From Clostridium novyi NT (GTDB lineage: Bacteria; Bacillota; Clostridia; Clostridiales; Clostridiaceae): DNA of 64,000 nt. The DNA is taken from NCBI RefSeq assembly GCF_000014125.1, contig NC_008593.1:1-64000 (forward strand), given 5' to 3'. Of this stretch, positions 27,764 through 37,945 are shown one piece after another. Under the pieces are notes generated by a model. It saw only the letters and a list, made by a program, of their open reading frames with translations. It was not told the DNA's origin and ran no database searches. Position 1 is the first letter of the stretch; each line of letters starts with the position of its first letter. Both the position numbers and the translations under genes were made by a program.

Positions 27764-29017
27764 TTATCTAATTTGACCTTCTCCGTAAATTATGTATTTT
27801 GAAGAAGTAAGTTCTTTAAGTCCCATAGGTCCTCTTGCATGAAGTTTTTGTGTGCTTATTCCGATTTCAGCACCAAATCCAAATTCTGACCCGTCAGTGA
27901 AACGTGAAGAGGCATTTACATATACAGCAGCAGCATCAACTTCAGCTAAAAATCTTTGAGAGTTTTCATAGTTATTTGTAACTATTACTTCTGAGTGTTT
28001 TGTGCTGTATTTATATATGTGATCTAGTGCTTCATCTAATGAGTCAACAACTTTACTTGCAAATTTGAAGTCTAAATATTCCTTTGCCCAGTCTTCTTCT
28101 GTTGCCTCTGTTGCTCCCTCAACTAGAGATTGAGTTCTTATGCATCCTTTTATTTCTACATTTAAAGGTTTTAATTTTTCAGCAAGGTATGGAAGGAATT
28201 TATCAGCTATATCTTTGTGTACAAGTAAGCTTTCCATTGCATTACATACTGCTGGTCTTTGAGTTTTAGCATTTATAACTATGTTTGCAGCCATTTCAAG
28301 GTCAGCAGATGCGTCTACAAATACGTGACAGTTTCCAACACCAGTTTGAATTACTGGAACAGTTGCGTTTTTAACTACTGCATTTATAAGTCCAGCTCCA
28401 CCTCTTGGAATTAAAACATCTATATAATCATTTAATTTCATCATTACATTTACTGCATCTCTACTTGGGTTTTCGATAAGGTTTATAGCACCTTCTGGAA
28501 GACCAGCTTTTGTAGCAGCCTCTGAAATTATTCTAGCTACAGTTGTGTTTGAGTTTATAGCTTCAGAACCACCTCTTAGAATAACTGCATTACCTGATTT
28601 TACGCAAAGGGCAGCAGCGTCAACAGTAACGTTAGGACGAGCTTCATATATTATACCGATAACACCTAGAGGAACACGAATTTGACCAATTTTTAAATTG
28701 TTAGGTCTTCTCCACATTCTTATTACTTCTCCAATTGGATCTTCTAGTGATGCAACGTCTCTTAAACCTTGAGCCATTGATTTAATTCTTGCCTCATCAA
28801 GTAGAAGTCTATCAAGTAAAGATTCAGTAAGGCCCTTTTCTCTACCGTTTTCCATATCTTTTTTATTAGCTTCAATTATAGCATTAGTATTTTCAATCAA
28901 AGCATCTGCCATAGCGTTTAAAGCATTATTCTTAGTAACTGTGCTTACAATAGACATTTTTCTTGCAGCGGATTTTGCAAGACTTGCTGTTTCAATTACG
29001 TAATTTTCTATGTTCAT
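27764..29017 (-). CDS. proA: Gamma-glutamyl phosphate reductase
   Basis: A protein of 417 residues, second enzyme of proline synthesis, NADPH-dependent. Family features: IYEARPNVTVDAAALCVKSGNAVILRGG, the catalytic-cysteine region KTQRPAVCNAMESLLVH, and ELTSSKYIIYGEGQIR at the C-terminus. It lies 12 bases after proB on the same strand, with AAGGAGGA before the ATG. Confidence 0.96.
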   Translation of the reverse strand: MNIENYVIETASLAKSAARKMSIVSTVTKNNALNAMADALIENTNAIIEANKKDMENGREKGLTESLLDRLLLDEARIKSMAQGLRDVASLEDPIGEVIRMWRRPNNLKIGQIRVPLGVIGIIYEARPNVTVDAAALCVKSGNAVILRGGSEAINSNTTVARIISEAATKAGLPEGAINLIENPSRDAVNVMMKLNDYIDVLIPRGGAGLINAVVKNATVPVIQTGVGNCHVFVDASADLEMAANIVINAKTQRPAVCNAMESLLVHKDIADKFLPYLAEKLKPLNVEIKGCIRTQSLVEGATEATEEDWAKEYLDFKFASKVVDSLDEALDHIYKYSTKHSEVIVTNNYENSQRFLAEVDAAAVYVNASSRFTDGSEFGFGAEIGISTQKLHARGPMGLKELTSSKYIIYGEGQIR

Positions 29018-29029
29018 TTTAGTTCCTCC

Positions 29030-30169
29030 TTATAGGTTTTCTAATATTACTAAGTTGTTTTTGTGAATTACTTCATCATAGTTTTTATAACCTAGTTTAT
29101 CTTCTATTATATTAGAATCTAATCCCTTTATTAAATCAATTTCCATAGAGTTATAATTTGTAATTCCATGTGCTATTTCTTCTTTTTTAGAATTTAAAAT
29201 TGACACAACTTCTCCTTCTTGAAAAGTACCATCAATAGATATTATACCCTTTGGAAGTAAGCTTTTATTATGGTTTACTAGTGCTTTTTCTGCACCATCA
29301 TCTACTATTATAGAACCCGTTGGCTTAGTTGCAAAAGCCATCCAATGTTTTTTTGCTTTAACATGATCCTCTTGTCCTAGGAATAATGTACCTATTTCTT
29401 TTCCATCAAGGATGTCTGTTAGGAAATTACGATTGTCTCCATTTACGATAACCATTGATGAACCTGATGATGTTGCGATTTTACCTGCATTTATTTTAGT
29501 TGCCATTCCACCAGTACCAAGTGAACTTCCAGCACCACCTGCAGCAGCTACAATATCCTCTGTAATCTCATCAACTACAGGAATAAATTTAGCATCAGGA
29601 TTTGTTTTTGGATTTGAATCATATAGTCCATCTATATCTGTAACTAAAATCAATAAATCAGCGTCAACAAGACTTGCTACCATAGCTGATAGAGTGTCGT
29701 TATCACCAAATTTAATTTCATCTACTACTATAGCGTCATTTTCATTTACAATAGGAATTACGCCTTGTTCAAGTAGTGAGTAGAAAGTGTTACTAGCATT
29801 TAAAAATCTAGTTCTATGAGATAAGTCCTCGCGAGTTAAAAGTATTTGTCCTACTGGTTTTCCGTATTCTGAAAAAATCTTTTCATACATATGTAAAAGT
29901 ATACCTTGACCTACAGCAGCAGCTGCTTGTTTTTCAGGAATAGTTTTAGGTCTCTCTTTAAGTCCAAGTTTTCCAATACCTGCTCCTATTGCACCAGATG
30001 ATACAAGAATAACTTCAATTCCACGATTTTGGGCATCGGAAAGCTGTCTAACTAGGTTTTCTATTTTATTTAAGTTAAGTAGTCCTGTGGGATAAGTTAA
30101 TGTTGATGTACCGACCTTTACTACGATTCTTTTTACGTCTTTTATGTAGGTTTCTCTTAAATTGTTCAT
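29030..30169 (-). CDS. proB: Glutamate 5-kinase
   Basis: A protein of 379 residues, phosphorylating glutamate in the first proline step. The amino acid kinase domain contains [22 protein letters not shown] and [14 protein letters not shown] binds nucleotide. A C-terminal PUA domain (about 275-375) is present. Its only good ribosome site lies 24 bases before the ATG with a hairpin between (see 30170-30200). proC is divergent, so the pathway is split over two facing units. Confidence 0.95.
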
Positions 30170-30200
30170 ATTTTATAACTGTAAAACAGTTTTACCTCCC
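30170..30200 (-). promoter_or_regulatory. proB leader: ribosome site separated from start by a hairpin
   Basis: On the minus strand GGGAGGT (30200-30194) is 24 bases before the ATG. Between them AACTGT (30191-30186) and ACAGTT (30182-30177) pair around a TTT loop. When folded, about nine bases separate ribosome site and start. No closer site exists. Folding dependence is inferred. Confidence 0.6.
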
Positions 30201-30319
30201 TTAAATTTATTTAATAATTAGGTTGTTTTTTATAAAAAGTGTATAATAAAATTATTATTATCAATTTAGCAAATTATATCATATAATAAACATTTAATTC
30301 AATTTTACAGGAGGTCAAT

Positions 30320-31126
30320 ATGAACAAGAAAATAGGATTTATCGGATGTGGCAACATGGGAAGTGCCATGATTAAGGGAATTGTTAAATCTAACTTAGTT
30401 GATTCTAAAAATATAATGGCAAGTGATTATTTTTTAGAAAAATTAGAGGCTATGAAAGATGAAATAGGAATTTTAACAACAAATAATAATAATGAAGTTG
30501 CAGAGTTTGCAGATGTTTTATTTTTATCAGTTAAACCTAACATGTACAAAGCTGTAATTGATGAAATAAAGGATAAAGTTAAAAAAGAAACTATTATAGT
30601 TACAATAGCAGCTGGAGTTGATATTAAAACAACTGAAACTAATTTTGGTAGAGAAATAAAGGTTGTTAGAGTAATGCCAAATACACCAGCTTTAGTTGGA
30701 GAAGGTATGAGTGCATTATGTCCTAATGCGAATATAAATGATGCAGAGCTTGAAGAAATAGTTAATTTATTTAAATGTTTTAGTAAAGTAGAAGTAGTTG
30801 AAGAAAAGTACATTAACGTAGTTACAGCATTAACGGGTTCATCACCAGCTTACGTTTATATGTTTATAGAAGCTTTAGCAGATGGAGCTGTTCTTGAAGG
30901 ACTTCCAAGAGATAAGGCATACAAAATGGCTGCACAAGCAGTTTTAGGTTCTGCAAAAATGGTTTTAGAAACAGGAAAACATCCAGGAGCTTTAAAGGAT
31001 GATGTTTGTTCACCAGGAGGCACAACAATAGAAGCTGTTTACTCATTAGAAAAGAGCGGATTTAGAGCAGCTGTAATTGAATCTATTGAAAAGTGTGTAA
31101 GAAAAGCTGAAAATATGAGTAAATAA
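30320..31126 (+). CDS. proC: Pyrroline-5-carboxylate reductase
   Basis: A protein of 268 residues that completes proline synthesis. The NADPH motif GFIGCGNMGSAMIKG begins at residue 5; VRVMPNTPALVGEGM and the C-terminal signature SPGGTTIEAVYSLEKSGFRA (with LTGSSPAYVYMF before it) are typical. AGGAGG precedes the ATG. It is divergent from proBA across a 150-base gap that must contain both promoters; none of the candidates there is close to consensus. Confidence 0.96.
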   Translation: MNKKIGFIGCGNMGSAMIKGIVKSNLVDSKNIMASDYFLEKLEAMKDEIGILTTNNNNEVAEFADVLFLSVKPNMYKAVIDEIKDKVKKETIIVTIAAGVDIKTTETNFGREIKVVRVMPNTPALVGEGMSALCPNANINDAELEEIVNLFKCFSKVEVVEEKYINVVTALTGSSPAYVYMFIEALADGAVLEGLPRDKAYKMAAQAVLGSAKMVLETGKHPGALKDDVCSPGGTTIEAVYSLEKSGFRAAVIESIEKCVRKAENMSK

Positions 31127-31204
31127 CATTAAATAATATATTAAACTGAACAAATATTATAATATAGAGTAATTAATTAAGTTAAAATCTAATTAAAAAA
31201 CATT

Positions 31205-31241
31205 AACCTATGAAATAAAAATTTTATTTCATAGGTTTTTT
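31205..31241 (+). terminator. Terminator after proC
   Basis: AACCTATGAAATAAAA (31205-31220) and TTTTATTTCATAGGTT (31222-31237) form a 16-pair stem followed by Ts. The rest of the 335-base gap to the next gene holds only AT-rich sequence and the promoter at 31414-31442. Confidence 0.9.
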
Positions 31242-31413
31242 ATATTTTATATAAAATAGGAGAATATTAAATATATATAAATGTTCCTTACGTATATTGT
31301 GAACAAAAAACCCTTATTTATTATATTTTGTATACATAAGTAGTTTTTGGGTGTAAAAAATAAAAAATTACGAATATTATTTTAATAAACATATTAATAA
31401 TTCGCAATTTGTA

Positions 31414-31442
31414 TTGACTAACCAACACACCTTTGCTACTAT
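31414..31442 (+). promoter_or_regulatory. SigA-type promoter of FAD-dependent dehydrogenase
   Basis: TTGACT (31414-31419) and TACTAT (31437-31442) are 17 bases apart. The start point would fall at about 31449, inside or beside the ribosome site, so the mRNA leader is only about 14 bases. Confidence 0.75.
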
Positions 31443-31462
31443 AGGTAAGGGGGGATTTAGCC

Positions 31463-32875
31463 ATGAAAAAAAGTTATGATGTTATAATAATTGGAGCAGG
31501 TCCAGCAGGTATATTTACGGCTTTAGAAGTAACAAGATTAAACTCTGAATTAAGTGTTTTGATAATTGACAAAGGAAGAAATATAGAAAAAAGAACTTGT
31601 CCTGTAAGAAAGACAGGTAAGTGTGTTAATTGCAATCCGTGTGCAATAACATTCGGATGGTCAGGTGCAGGTGCTTTTTCAGATGGAAAACTTTCATTAA
31701 GTCCAGAAGTTGGTGGAAGAATACTTGAATATTATTCAGAAGAAGAATGTAAAGATCTTATAAATTATTGTGATAATATATATTTGAAGTTTGGTGCAAA
31801 TAAGGTAGTTCATGGTTTAAATAATGAAAGAGTTGAAGAAATTAAATACGAAGCAAGTAAACATAATATTCGTTTAGTGGAGTGTCCTGTAAGACATCTT
31901 GGAACGGAACTTGCTTATAACGTGTTAAGGGATATGTATCATCATCTTATAGACAATACCAATACAGACTTTAGCGAACTTACAGAAGCTGAAGAACTTA
32001 TTGTTGAGGATAATAAAGTTACAGGAATTATAGTTAATTCAAAATATGGAAGATGTGAAATTAAGGGTAGATATGTTGTAGTTGCACCAGGTCGTGGTGG
32101 AGCTGAATGGCTTTCAAAAGAAGCCGAAAGATTAAATATAAAAACTAAAAATAATGCGGTTGATATAGGAGTTAGAGTTGAAGTTCCAAATTCTATAATG
32201 GATCACCTAACTAAGGACTTATATGAGGCAAAACTTGTTTATTATTCAGATACCTTTGATAATAAAGTTAGAACGTTTTGCATGAATCCAGGTGGTGTGG
32301 TATCTGAAGAACATTATGACAATAATATAGCAGTAGTAAATGGTCATAGTTATTCAGAAGAAAAGTTAAGAACTAACAATACTAACTTTGCAATGCTTGT
32401 ATCAACATCATTTACAGAACCGTTTAATCAACCAATTGACTATGGAAAATATATAGCTCAGCTTGGAAATATGTTAACTGGTGGACCAATAATGGTTCAA
32501 AGATTAGGGGATTTGTTAAAGGGTAGAAGAACAGACGAATCAAGATTAAAGAAATCTACTACAATACCTACATTAAAATCAGCAGTACCAGGAGATTTAA
32601 GTTTTGTACTTCCTCAAAGGCATTTAACATCTATAATAGAAGCACTTAAAGCTTTTGATAAGGTGGCTCCAGGACTTTATAGTAAAAATACATTACTTTA
32701 TGGAGTTGAAGTTAAATTCTATTCAAGTAAATTTGAAACAAATAATAAATTTGAAACTGATATAAATAATTTATATACAATAGGAGATGGAGCAGGAATT
32801 ACAAGAGGACTTATGCAGGCTTCTTCAACTGGGGTAATTGTAGCAAGAGATATAGTGAAAAAAATTAAAAAATAG
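31463..32875 (+). CDS. FAD-dependent dehydrogenase (COG2509-like)
   Basis: A protein of 470 residues. The FAD-binding GAGPAGIFTALE begins near residue 12. A cysteine-rich segment follows (CPVRKTGKCVNCNPC, residues ~48-62), then GWSGAGAFSDGKLSLS, and the C-terminal IGDGAGITRGLMQASSTGV returns to FAD. This matches the family of uncharacterised FAD dehydrogenases resembling bacterial geranylgeranyl-reductase-like flavoproteins. The cysteines could bind a metal or iron-sulfur centre. Substrate unknown. Confidence 0.85.
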   Translation: MKKSYDVIIIGAGPAGIFTALEVTRLNSELSVLIIDKGRNIEKRTCPVRKTGKCVNCNPCAITFGWSGAGAFSDGKLSLSPEVGGRILEYYSEEECKDLINYCDNIYLKFGANKVVHGLNNERVEEIKYEASKHNIRLVECPVRHLGTELAYNVLRDMYHHLIDNTNTDFSELTEAEELIVEDNKVTGIIVNSKYGRCEIKGRYVVVAPGRGGAEWLSKEAERLNIKTKNNAVDIGVRVEVPNSIMDHLTKDLYEAKLVYYSDTFDNKVRTFCMNPGGVVSEEHYDNNIAVVNGHSYSEEKLRTNNTNFAMLVSTSFTEPFNQPIDYGKYIAQLGNMLTGGPIMVQRLGDLLKGRRTDESRLKKSTTIPTLKSAVPGDLSFVLPQRHLTSIIEALKAFDKVAPGLYSKNTLLYGVEVKFYSSKFETNNKFETDINNLYTIGDGAGITRGLMQASSTGVIVARDIVKKIKK

Positions 32876-32947
32876 GTTAAAATAATTAAATATAAATAGA
32901 AAATAATATATTACATTATGATAAAAAAATCATGTAATGTATGGTGA

Positions 32948-34246
<1,299 letters not shown>

Positions 34247-34313
34247 ATTTTCTTTATTCGTCGTTATAAGTTTGGTATAATTATCTTAAATAAACTGAAA
34301 CGAGGTGAAGAGA

Positions 34314-34505
34314 ATGCAAATAACTAAGGATATGACTATAGGAGAAATCGTAAGAAATTTCCCAAGTTCAATTGAAATATTAATGAGCTTCGGAATGGGT
34401 TGCGTTGGATGTCCATCAGCTCAAGGAGAAAGCTTAGAACAAGCAGCAATGGTTCATGGTATGGATATTGAAAAACTTTTAGAAGCTTTAAATAAGGCTA
34501 TATAA
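34314..34505 (+). CDS. DUF1858 domain protein (ScdA-N-like, CxxC)
   Basis: Sixty-three residues: [39 protein letters not shown] carries the DUF1858 core (shown here in two overlapping parts: residues 7-25 and 24-45). The paired cysteines GCVGCP suggest redox or metal binding, and in larger proteins the domain accompanies iron-sulfur repair. GAGGTG precedes the ATG; the in-frame GTG at 34305 is part of that site. Confidence 0.85.
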   Translation: MQITKDMTIGEIVRNFPSSIEILMSFGMGCVGCPSAQGESLEQAAMVHGMDIEKLLEALNKAI

Positions 34506-34523
34506 TATAAGTTTAATATAATT

Positions 34524-34570
34524 AAAAGCACTATAATAATGCAGACTGAATGCACATTATAGTGCTTTTA
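34524..34570 (+). terminator. Terminator after DUF1858 gene
   Basis: AAAAGCACTATAATAATGCA and TGCACATTATAGTGCTTTT form a long stem with one bulge. Confidence 0.85.
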
Positions 34571-34608
34571 ACTATTTATTTAAAATGTGGATTTTAAGGA
34601 GGATACTT

Positions 34609-35361
34609 ATGAGCGGAATTATAACAGAAAAACAGTATGAAATTCATTATTATGAAGCACACTTAAAACAACAAGCCACAATTACTAACATAATAGACTT
34701 TTTTACAGATGTTTCAACTTTTCAATCGGAAGAATTAGGTGTTGGAATTAATTACATGATGGAAAATAATATGGCTTGGATATTATACAAATGGGACATA
34801 AATGTAGAGAGATATCCAAGGTATAGAGAGAAGATATTAGCAGTTACAGAGCCATATTCCATAAAAAAATTCTATGCTTATAGAAAGTTTTATATATTAG
34901 ATGAAAATAGAAATATTATAGCATCGGCAAAATCTACATGGCTACTAATAGATACAAAAAAGAGAAGACCACTTAGAATTTCTAAAGAGATGGTTAAAGC
35001 TTTTGGACTTGAAAATAAAGAAGAAACATTAGAAATTGAAAATGTACATAAACTACCTGAAGAAAATACAGAAATAAACTTTAAGGTAAGGTATAGTGAC
35101 ATTGATACTAATGGTCATGTTAATAATGAAAAATACGTTGCATGGATGATAGAAAGTATTCCTCGAGATATAATATTAAATTACACTCTTAAAAATACAA
35201 AAATAACATATAAAAAAGAAACTATGTACGGAGAAAGTATAAAAGTTATAACAGGAAAAATTAAAGAAGATGAAGATAAAGTGAAATTTGTACATAATAT
35301 ATTAAGAGAAAATGGAGAACTTTTAACTGAGGGAGAAACTCTTTGGGAAAAAAATAAATAA
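34609..35361 (+). CDS. Acyl-ACP thioesterase
   Basis: A protein of 250 residues with the double hot-dog fold of the FatA/FatB family: EIHYYEAHLKQQATITNIIDFF at the start (residues 11-32), WILYKWDINVERYPRY, and in the second half VRYSDIDTNGHVNNEKYVAWM, which holds the catalytic Asp-Asn-His set. It hydrolyses acyl-ACP to free fatty acid. The frame opens at 34585, but AAGGAGG lies before the ATG at 34609. It links to the fab operon and the DegV proteins by substrate. Confidence 0.9.
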   Translation: MSGIITEKQYEIHYYEAHLKQQATITNIIDFFTDVSTFQSEELGVGINYMMENNMAWILYKWDINVERYPRYREKILAVTEPYSIKKFYAYRKFYILDENRNIIASAKSTWLLIDTKKRRPLRISKEMVKAFGLENKEETLEIENVHKLPEENTEINFKVRYSDIDTNGHVNNEKYVAWMIESIPRDIILNYTLKNTKITYKKETMYGESIKVITGKIKEDEDKVKFVHNILRENGELLTEGETLWEKNK

Positions 35362-35396
35362 TAAGGTACATAACTATTATTTGTTTTATAAAGGTT

Positions 35397-35437
35397 AAGG
35401 ATGGTAGCAAAATGTTTTGTTACCATCCTTTTTTATT
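35397..35437. terminator. Bidirectional terminator after thioesterase
   Basis: AAGGATGGTAGCAAAA (35397-35412) pairs with TTTTGTTACCATCCTT (35415-35430) with one mismatch, followed by Ts. A-rich flanks allow use by the convergent flavoprotein gene. Confidence 0.85.
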
Positions 35438-35455
35438 TTTAATTAATATTTAAAA

Positions 35456-36700
35456 CTAAAATTCATACAGCACATTAGAGACTGCGAGAGCTGATGCCCA
35501 TGCCCATTGTAGGTTAAAACCACCACAATCACCATCAACATCTAAGATTTCACCGCAAAAGTACAAATTAGGAACGATTTTAGATTCAAGGGTACTTTCG
35601 TCTACTTCTTTAGTATTTACGCCCCCAGCAGTGACCTGAGCGTTATTAAAGCCATTAGTACCAGTGACGTTAAATCTCCAATCTTTAAGAAGATCAAAAA
35701 TATTGTTCTTTTCTTTCCAAGTAAGTTCCCAACAAGGTTTATGTATACTTTCAATGTTAGCTTCTTTTAAAAGAATAGGTATAATTTTTTTATTTATTAT
35801 GCCTATAAGAGAATCATAAACACTTTTGTATCCAAAAACACCCCAGTGATTTTCTAAAAAATGAATTAATTCTTCTTTAGAAAAATTGTTCATCATATCA
35901 ACTGACATTGTAACATTTTTACCCTTTGAAGTTGAATAAGATGCATTTCTGCTAAGCTGAAGTATTGGTGGGCCTGAAATACCATAATCAGTAAACAAAA
36001 TCTCTCCAAGTTCTTCTTGAACAAATTCATTATCTATAAATATTTTAGCGCTTCCATCAAACTTAACCCCAGATATTGATTTTAGCTTTTTATAATCTAA
36101 TTTAAGCTGTACAAGGGCTGGAATAGGTTCTATAATGCTATGACCTAATTTCTTAGCTAAAGTAAATCCTGAGCCATCTGAGCCGGTTTTAGGAGCTGAT
36201 TTTCCTCCACAACACAGAATTAACTTATTGCAGTTAAATTCTTTAGTTAAATCATCATTTGAAGAAGTAAAGATTTTAAAACCTTTTTTAGAGTGGATAA
36301 TATCCTTTACTTTAGTTTCTAAGTAAATAGGTATTTCTCTCTCTTCTAAGGTAGATTTTAATACGTCTATTACAGATGAAGCTTGAAGGGACATAGGATA
36401 CATTTTACCGTTCTCTAAAGTTGTAAGGTAAATACCTATAGTTTTAAAAAATTCCTCGATTTTATCTACAGTAAATTTTGATAAAATAGTTTTAAAAAAG
36501 CTTTTATTTTCGCTATGGTATCTATCAAGTGTTATATTTTCATTTGTAATATTACAACGACCGTTTCCTGTTGTTAAAAGTTTTTTTGCAATTCTATTAT
36601 TAGATTCTATTATGGCAACGTCTAATCCTAAATTTTTAGCATTAATAGCTGCTATGATTCCGGAGGCACCTCCGCCAACTATAATAACATCATGTTTCAA
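35456..36700 (-). CDS. HI0933/YhiN-family flavoprotein (BaiN-like)
   Basis: A protein of 414 residues. The N-terminal VGGGASGIIAAINAKNLG binds FAD; KKLLTTGNGRCNITN and the C-terminal FCGEILDVDGDCGGFNLQWA are diagnostic of the HI0933 family. BaiN, a bile-acid reductase, belongs to this family, but the substrate here cannot be inferred. It is a single gene on the minus strand; CAT at 36698-36700 with AGGAGA upstream is its start. Confidence 0.9.
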   Translation of the reverse strand: MKHDVIIVGGGASGIIAAINAKNLGLDVAIIESNNRIAKKLLTTGNGRCNITNENITLDRYHSENKSFFKTILSKFTVDKIEEFFKTIGIYLTTLENGKMYPMSLQASSVIDVLKSTLEEREIPIYLETKVKDIIHSKKGFKIFTSSNDDLTKEFNCNKLILCCGGKSAPKTGSDGSGFTLAKKLGHSIIEPIPALVQLKLDYKKLKSISGVKFDGSAKIFIDNEFVQEELGEILFTDYGISGPPILQLSRNASYSTSKGKNVTMSVDMMNNFSKEELIHFLENHWGVFGYKSVYDSLIGIINKKIIPILLKEANIESIHKPCWELTWKEKNNIFDLLKDWRFNVTGTNGFNNAQVTAGGVNTKEVDESTLESKIVPNLYFCGEILDVDGDCGGFNLQWAWASALAVSNVLYEF

Positions 36701-37016
36701 AATGATCTCTCCTTATGTTATGCATTTATATTTTATTATATCTTAATAAAGAAAAAGAATAAAATTTAATAGACAAAAAGCTAAAAAATAAAAATAAAAG
36801 AATAAAATTAGTACAAAAAACTTATAAATTTAAAAATAAAAATAGAGAAAAAATAATAAAAATAGCATTAATTATATAAAGAAATATAAAAATATATAAT
36901 AAATTTTTATATTTTGAAAAATGACGAAACTCCCATTAAATAAGGGTTTTAGGGGTTGAAAACTATAACATGACAAAAAATAAATAATAAAATTAAAAAA
37001 AAATGCAGAAAATGTG
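36701..37016. other. AT-rich gap before tRNA cluster
   Basis: No reading frame, RNA gene or clear hairpin is supported here. The sequence is strongly A-rich on the plus strand from about 36770 to 36900. Confidence 0.6.
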
Positions 37017-37045
37017 TTGACACTTTATCAAATATCATGTAATAT
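37017..37045 (+). promoter_or_regulatory. Promoter of tRNA cluster
   Basis: Consensus TTGACA (37017-37022) and TAATAT (37040-37045) are 17 bases apart, 56 bases before the first tRNA. Confidence 0.85.
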
Positions 37046-37101
37046 ATTCTTCGTCGGGTGTGACGGAAACGAAACACTTGAAAAACAAAAGATTAAACCA
37101 A

Positions 37102-37176
37102 GGCTCCTTGGTCAAGCGGTTAAGACACCACCCTTTCACGGTGGTAACAGGGGTTCGATTCCCCTAGGAGTCACCA
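37102..37176 (+). tRNA. tRNA-Glu(TTC), copy 1
   Basis: A 75-base cloverleaf: anticodon arm CCACC-CTTTCAC-GGTGG gives anticodon TTC, T-arm GGGGTTCGATTCCCC, encoded CCA. It is identical to the copy at 37456. Confidence 0.97.
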
Positions 37177-37189
37177 TTTACAGTTTTAT

Positions 37190-37265
37190 GGGCGCATAGC
37201 TCAGCTGGGAGAGCATCTGCCTTACAAGCAGGGGGTCACAGGTTCGAGCCCTGTTGTGCCCACCA
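37190..37265 (+). tRNA. tRNA-Val(TAC), copy 1
   Basis: A 76-base cloverleaf with acceptor GGGCGCA / TGTGCCC, anticodon loop CTTACAA (anticodon TAC) and encoded CCA. Confidence 0.97.
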
Positions 37266-37278
37266 TAAAACAAAATGT

Positions 37279-37355
37279 GGCCTAGTGGCTCAGTTGGTTA
37301 GAGTGCCGGCCTGTCACGCCGGAGGTCGAGGGTTCGAGTCCCTTCTAGGTCGCCA
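37279..37355 (+). tRNA. tRNA-Asp(GTC), copy 1
   Basis: A 77-base cloverleaf with anticodon arm CCGGC-CTGTCAC-GCCGG (anticodon GTC), discriminator G and encoded CCA. Confidence 0.97.
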
Positions 37356-37362
37356 TATATTA

Positions 37363-37438
<76 letters not shown>

Positions 37439-37455
37439 ATTTTAAAATTTAATAA

Positions 37456-37530
37456 GGCTCCTTGGTCAAGCGGTTAAGACACCACCCTTTCACGGTGGTA
37501 ACAGGGGTTCGATTCCCCTAGGAGTCACCA
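37456..37530 (+). tRNA. tRNA-Glu(TTC), copy 2
   Basis: Identical to the copy at 37102, offset by 354 bases; first gene of the second cassette. Confidence 0.97.
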
Positions 37531-37543
37531 TTTACAGTTTTAT

Positions 37544-37619
37544 GGGCGCATAGCTCAGCTGGGAGAGCATCTGCCTTACAAGCAGGGGGTCACAGGTTCG
37601 AGCCCTGTTGTGCCCACCA
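37544..37619 (+). tRNA. tRNA-Val(TAC), copy 2
   Basis: Identical to the copy at 37190. Even the 13-base spacer from tRNA-Glu is the same. Confidence 0.97.
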
Positions 37620-37631
37620 TAAAACAAATGT

Positions 37632-37708
37632 GGCCTAGTGGCTCAGTTGGTTAGAGTGCCGGCCTGTCACGCCGGAGGTCGAGGGTTCGAGTCCCTTCTA
37701 GGTCGCCA
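37632..37708 (+). tRNA. tRNA-Asp(GTC), copy 2
   Basis: Identical to the copy at 37279; the preceding spacer is one A shorter. Confidence 0.97.
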
Positions 37709-37713
37709 TATTA

Positions 37714-37789
<76 letters not shown>

Positions 37790-37791
37790 GT

Positions 37792-37827
37792 AAAAACTAA
37801 GTAATTTTACTTAGTTTTTTATTTTTT
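37792..37827 (+). terminator. Terminator of tRNA cluster
   Basis: AAAACTAAGTAA and TTACTTAGTTTT form a perfect stem followed by a long T-run. Confidence 0.9.
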
Positions 37828-37880
37828 TGTTAATTAATTAAAAAGTATAAATCTAGTTGTATATATAAAATATATAAGCA

Positions 37881-37924
37881 AAAAAAACGAGTAAATTATA
37901 GTATTCATAATTTACTCGTTTTTT
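37881..37924. terminator. Terminator after dnaI (bidirectional)
   Basis: CGAGTAAATTAT (37888-37899) pairs perfectly with ATAATTTACTCG (37907-37918), with an A-run to the left and a T-run to the right. Confidence 0.9.
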
Positions 37925-37945
37925 AGTATGGTCTAACCGATATAT

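Noticed and set aside
37014..37199. Open frame of 61 codons across the tRNA cluster promoter and first tRNA
   Set aside because: It covers tRNA-Glu and has no ribosome site; the tRNA and promoter explain the sequence.
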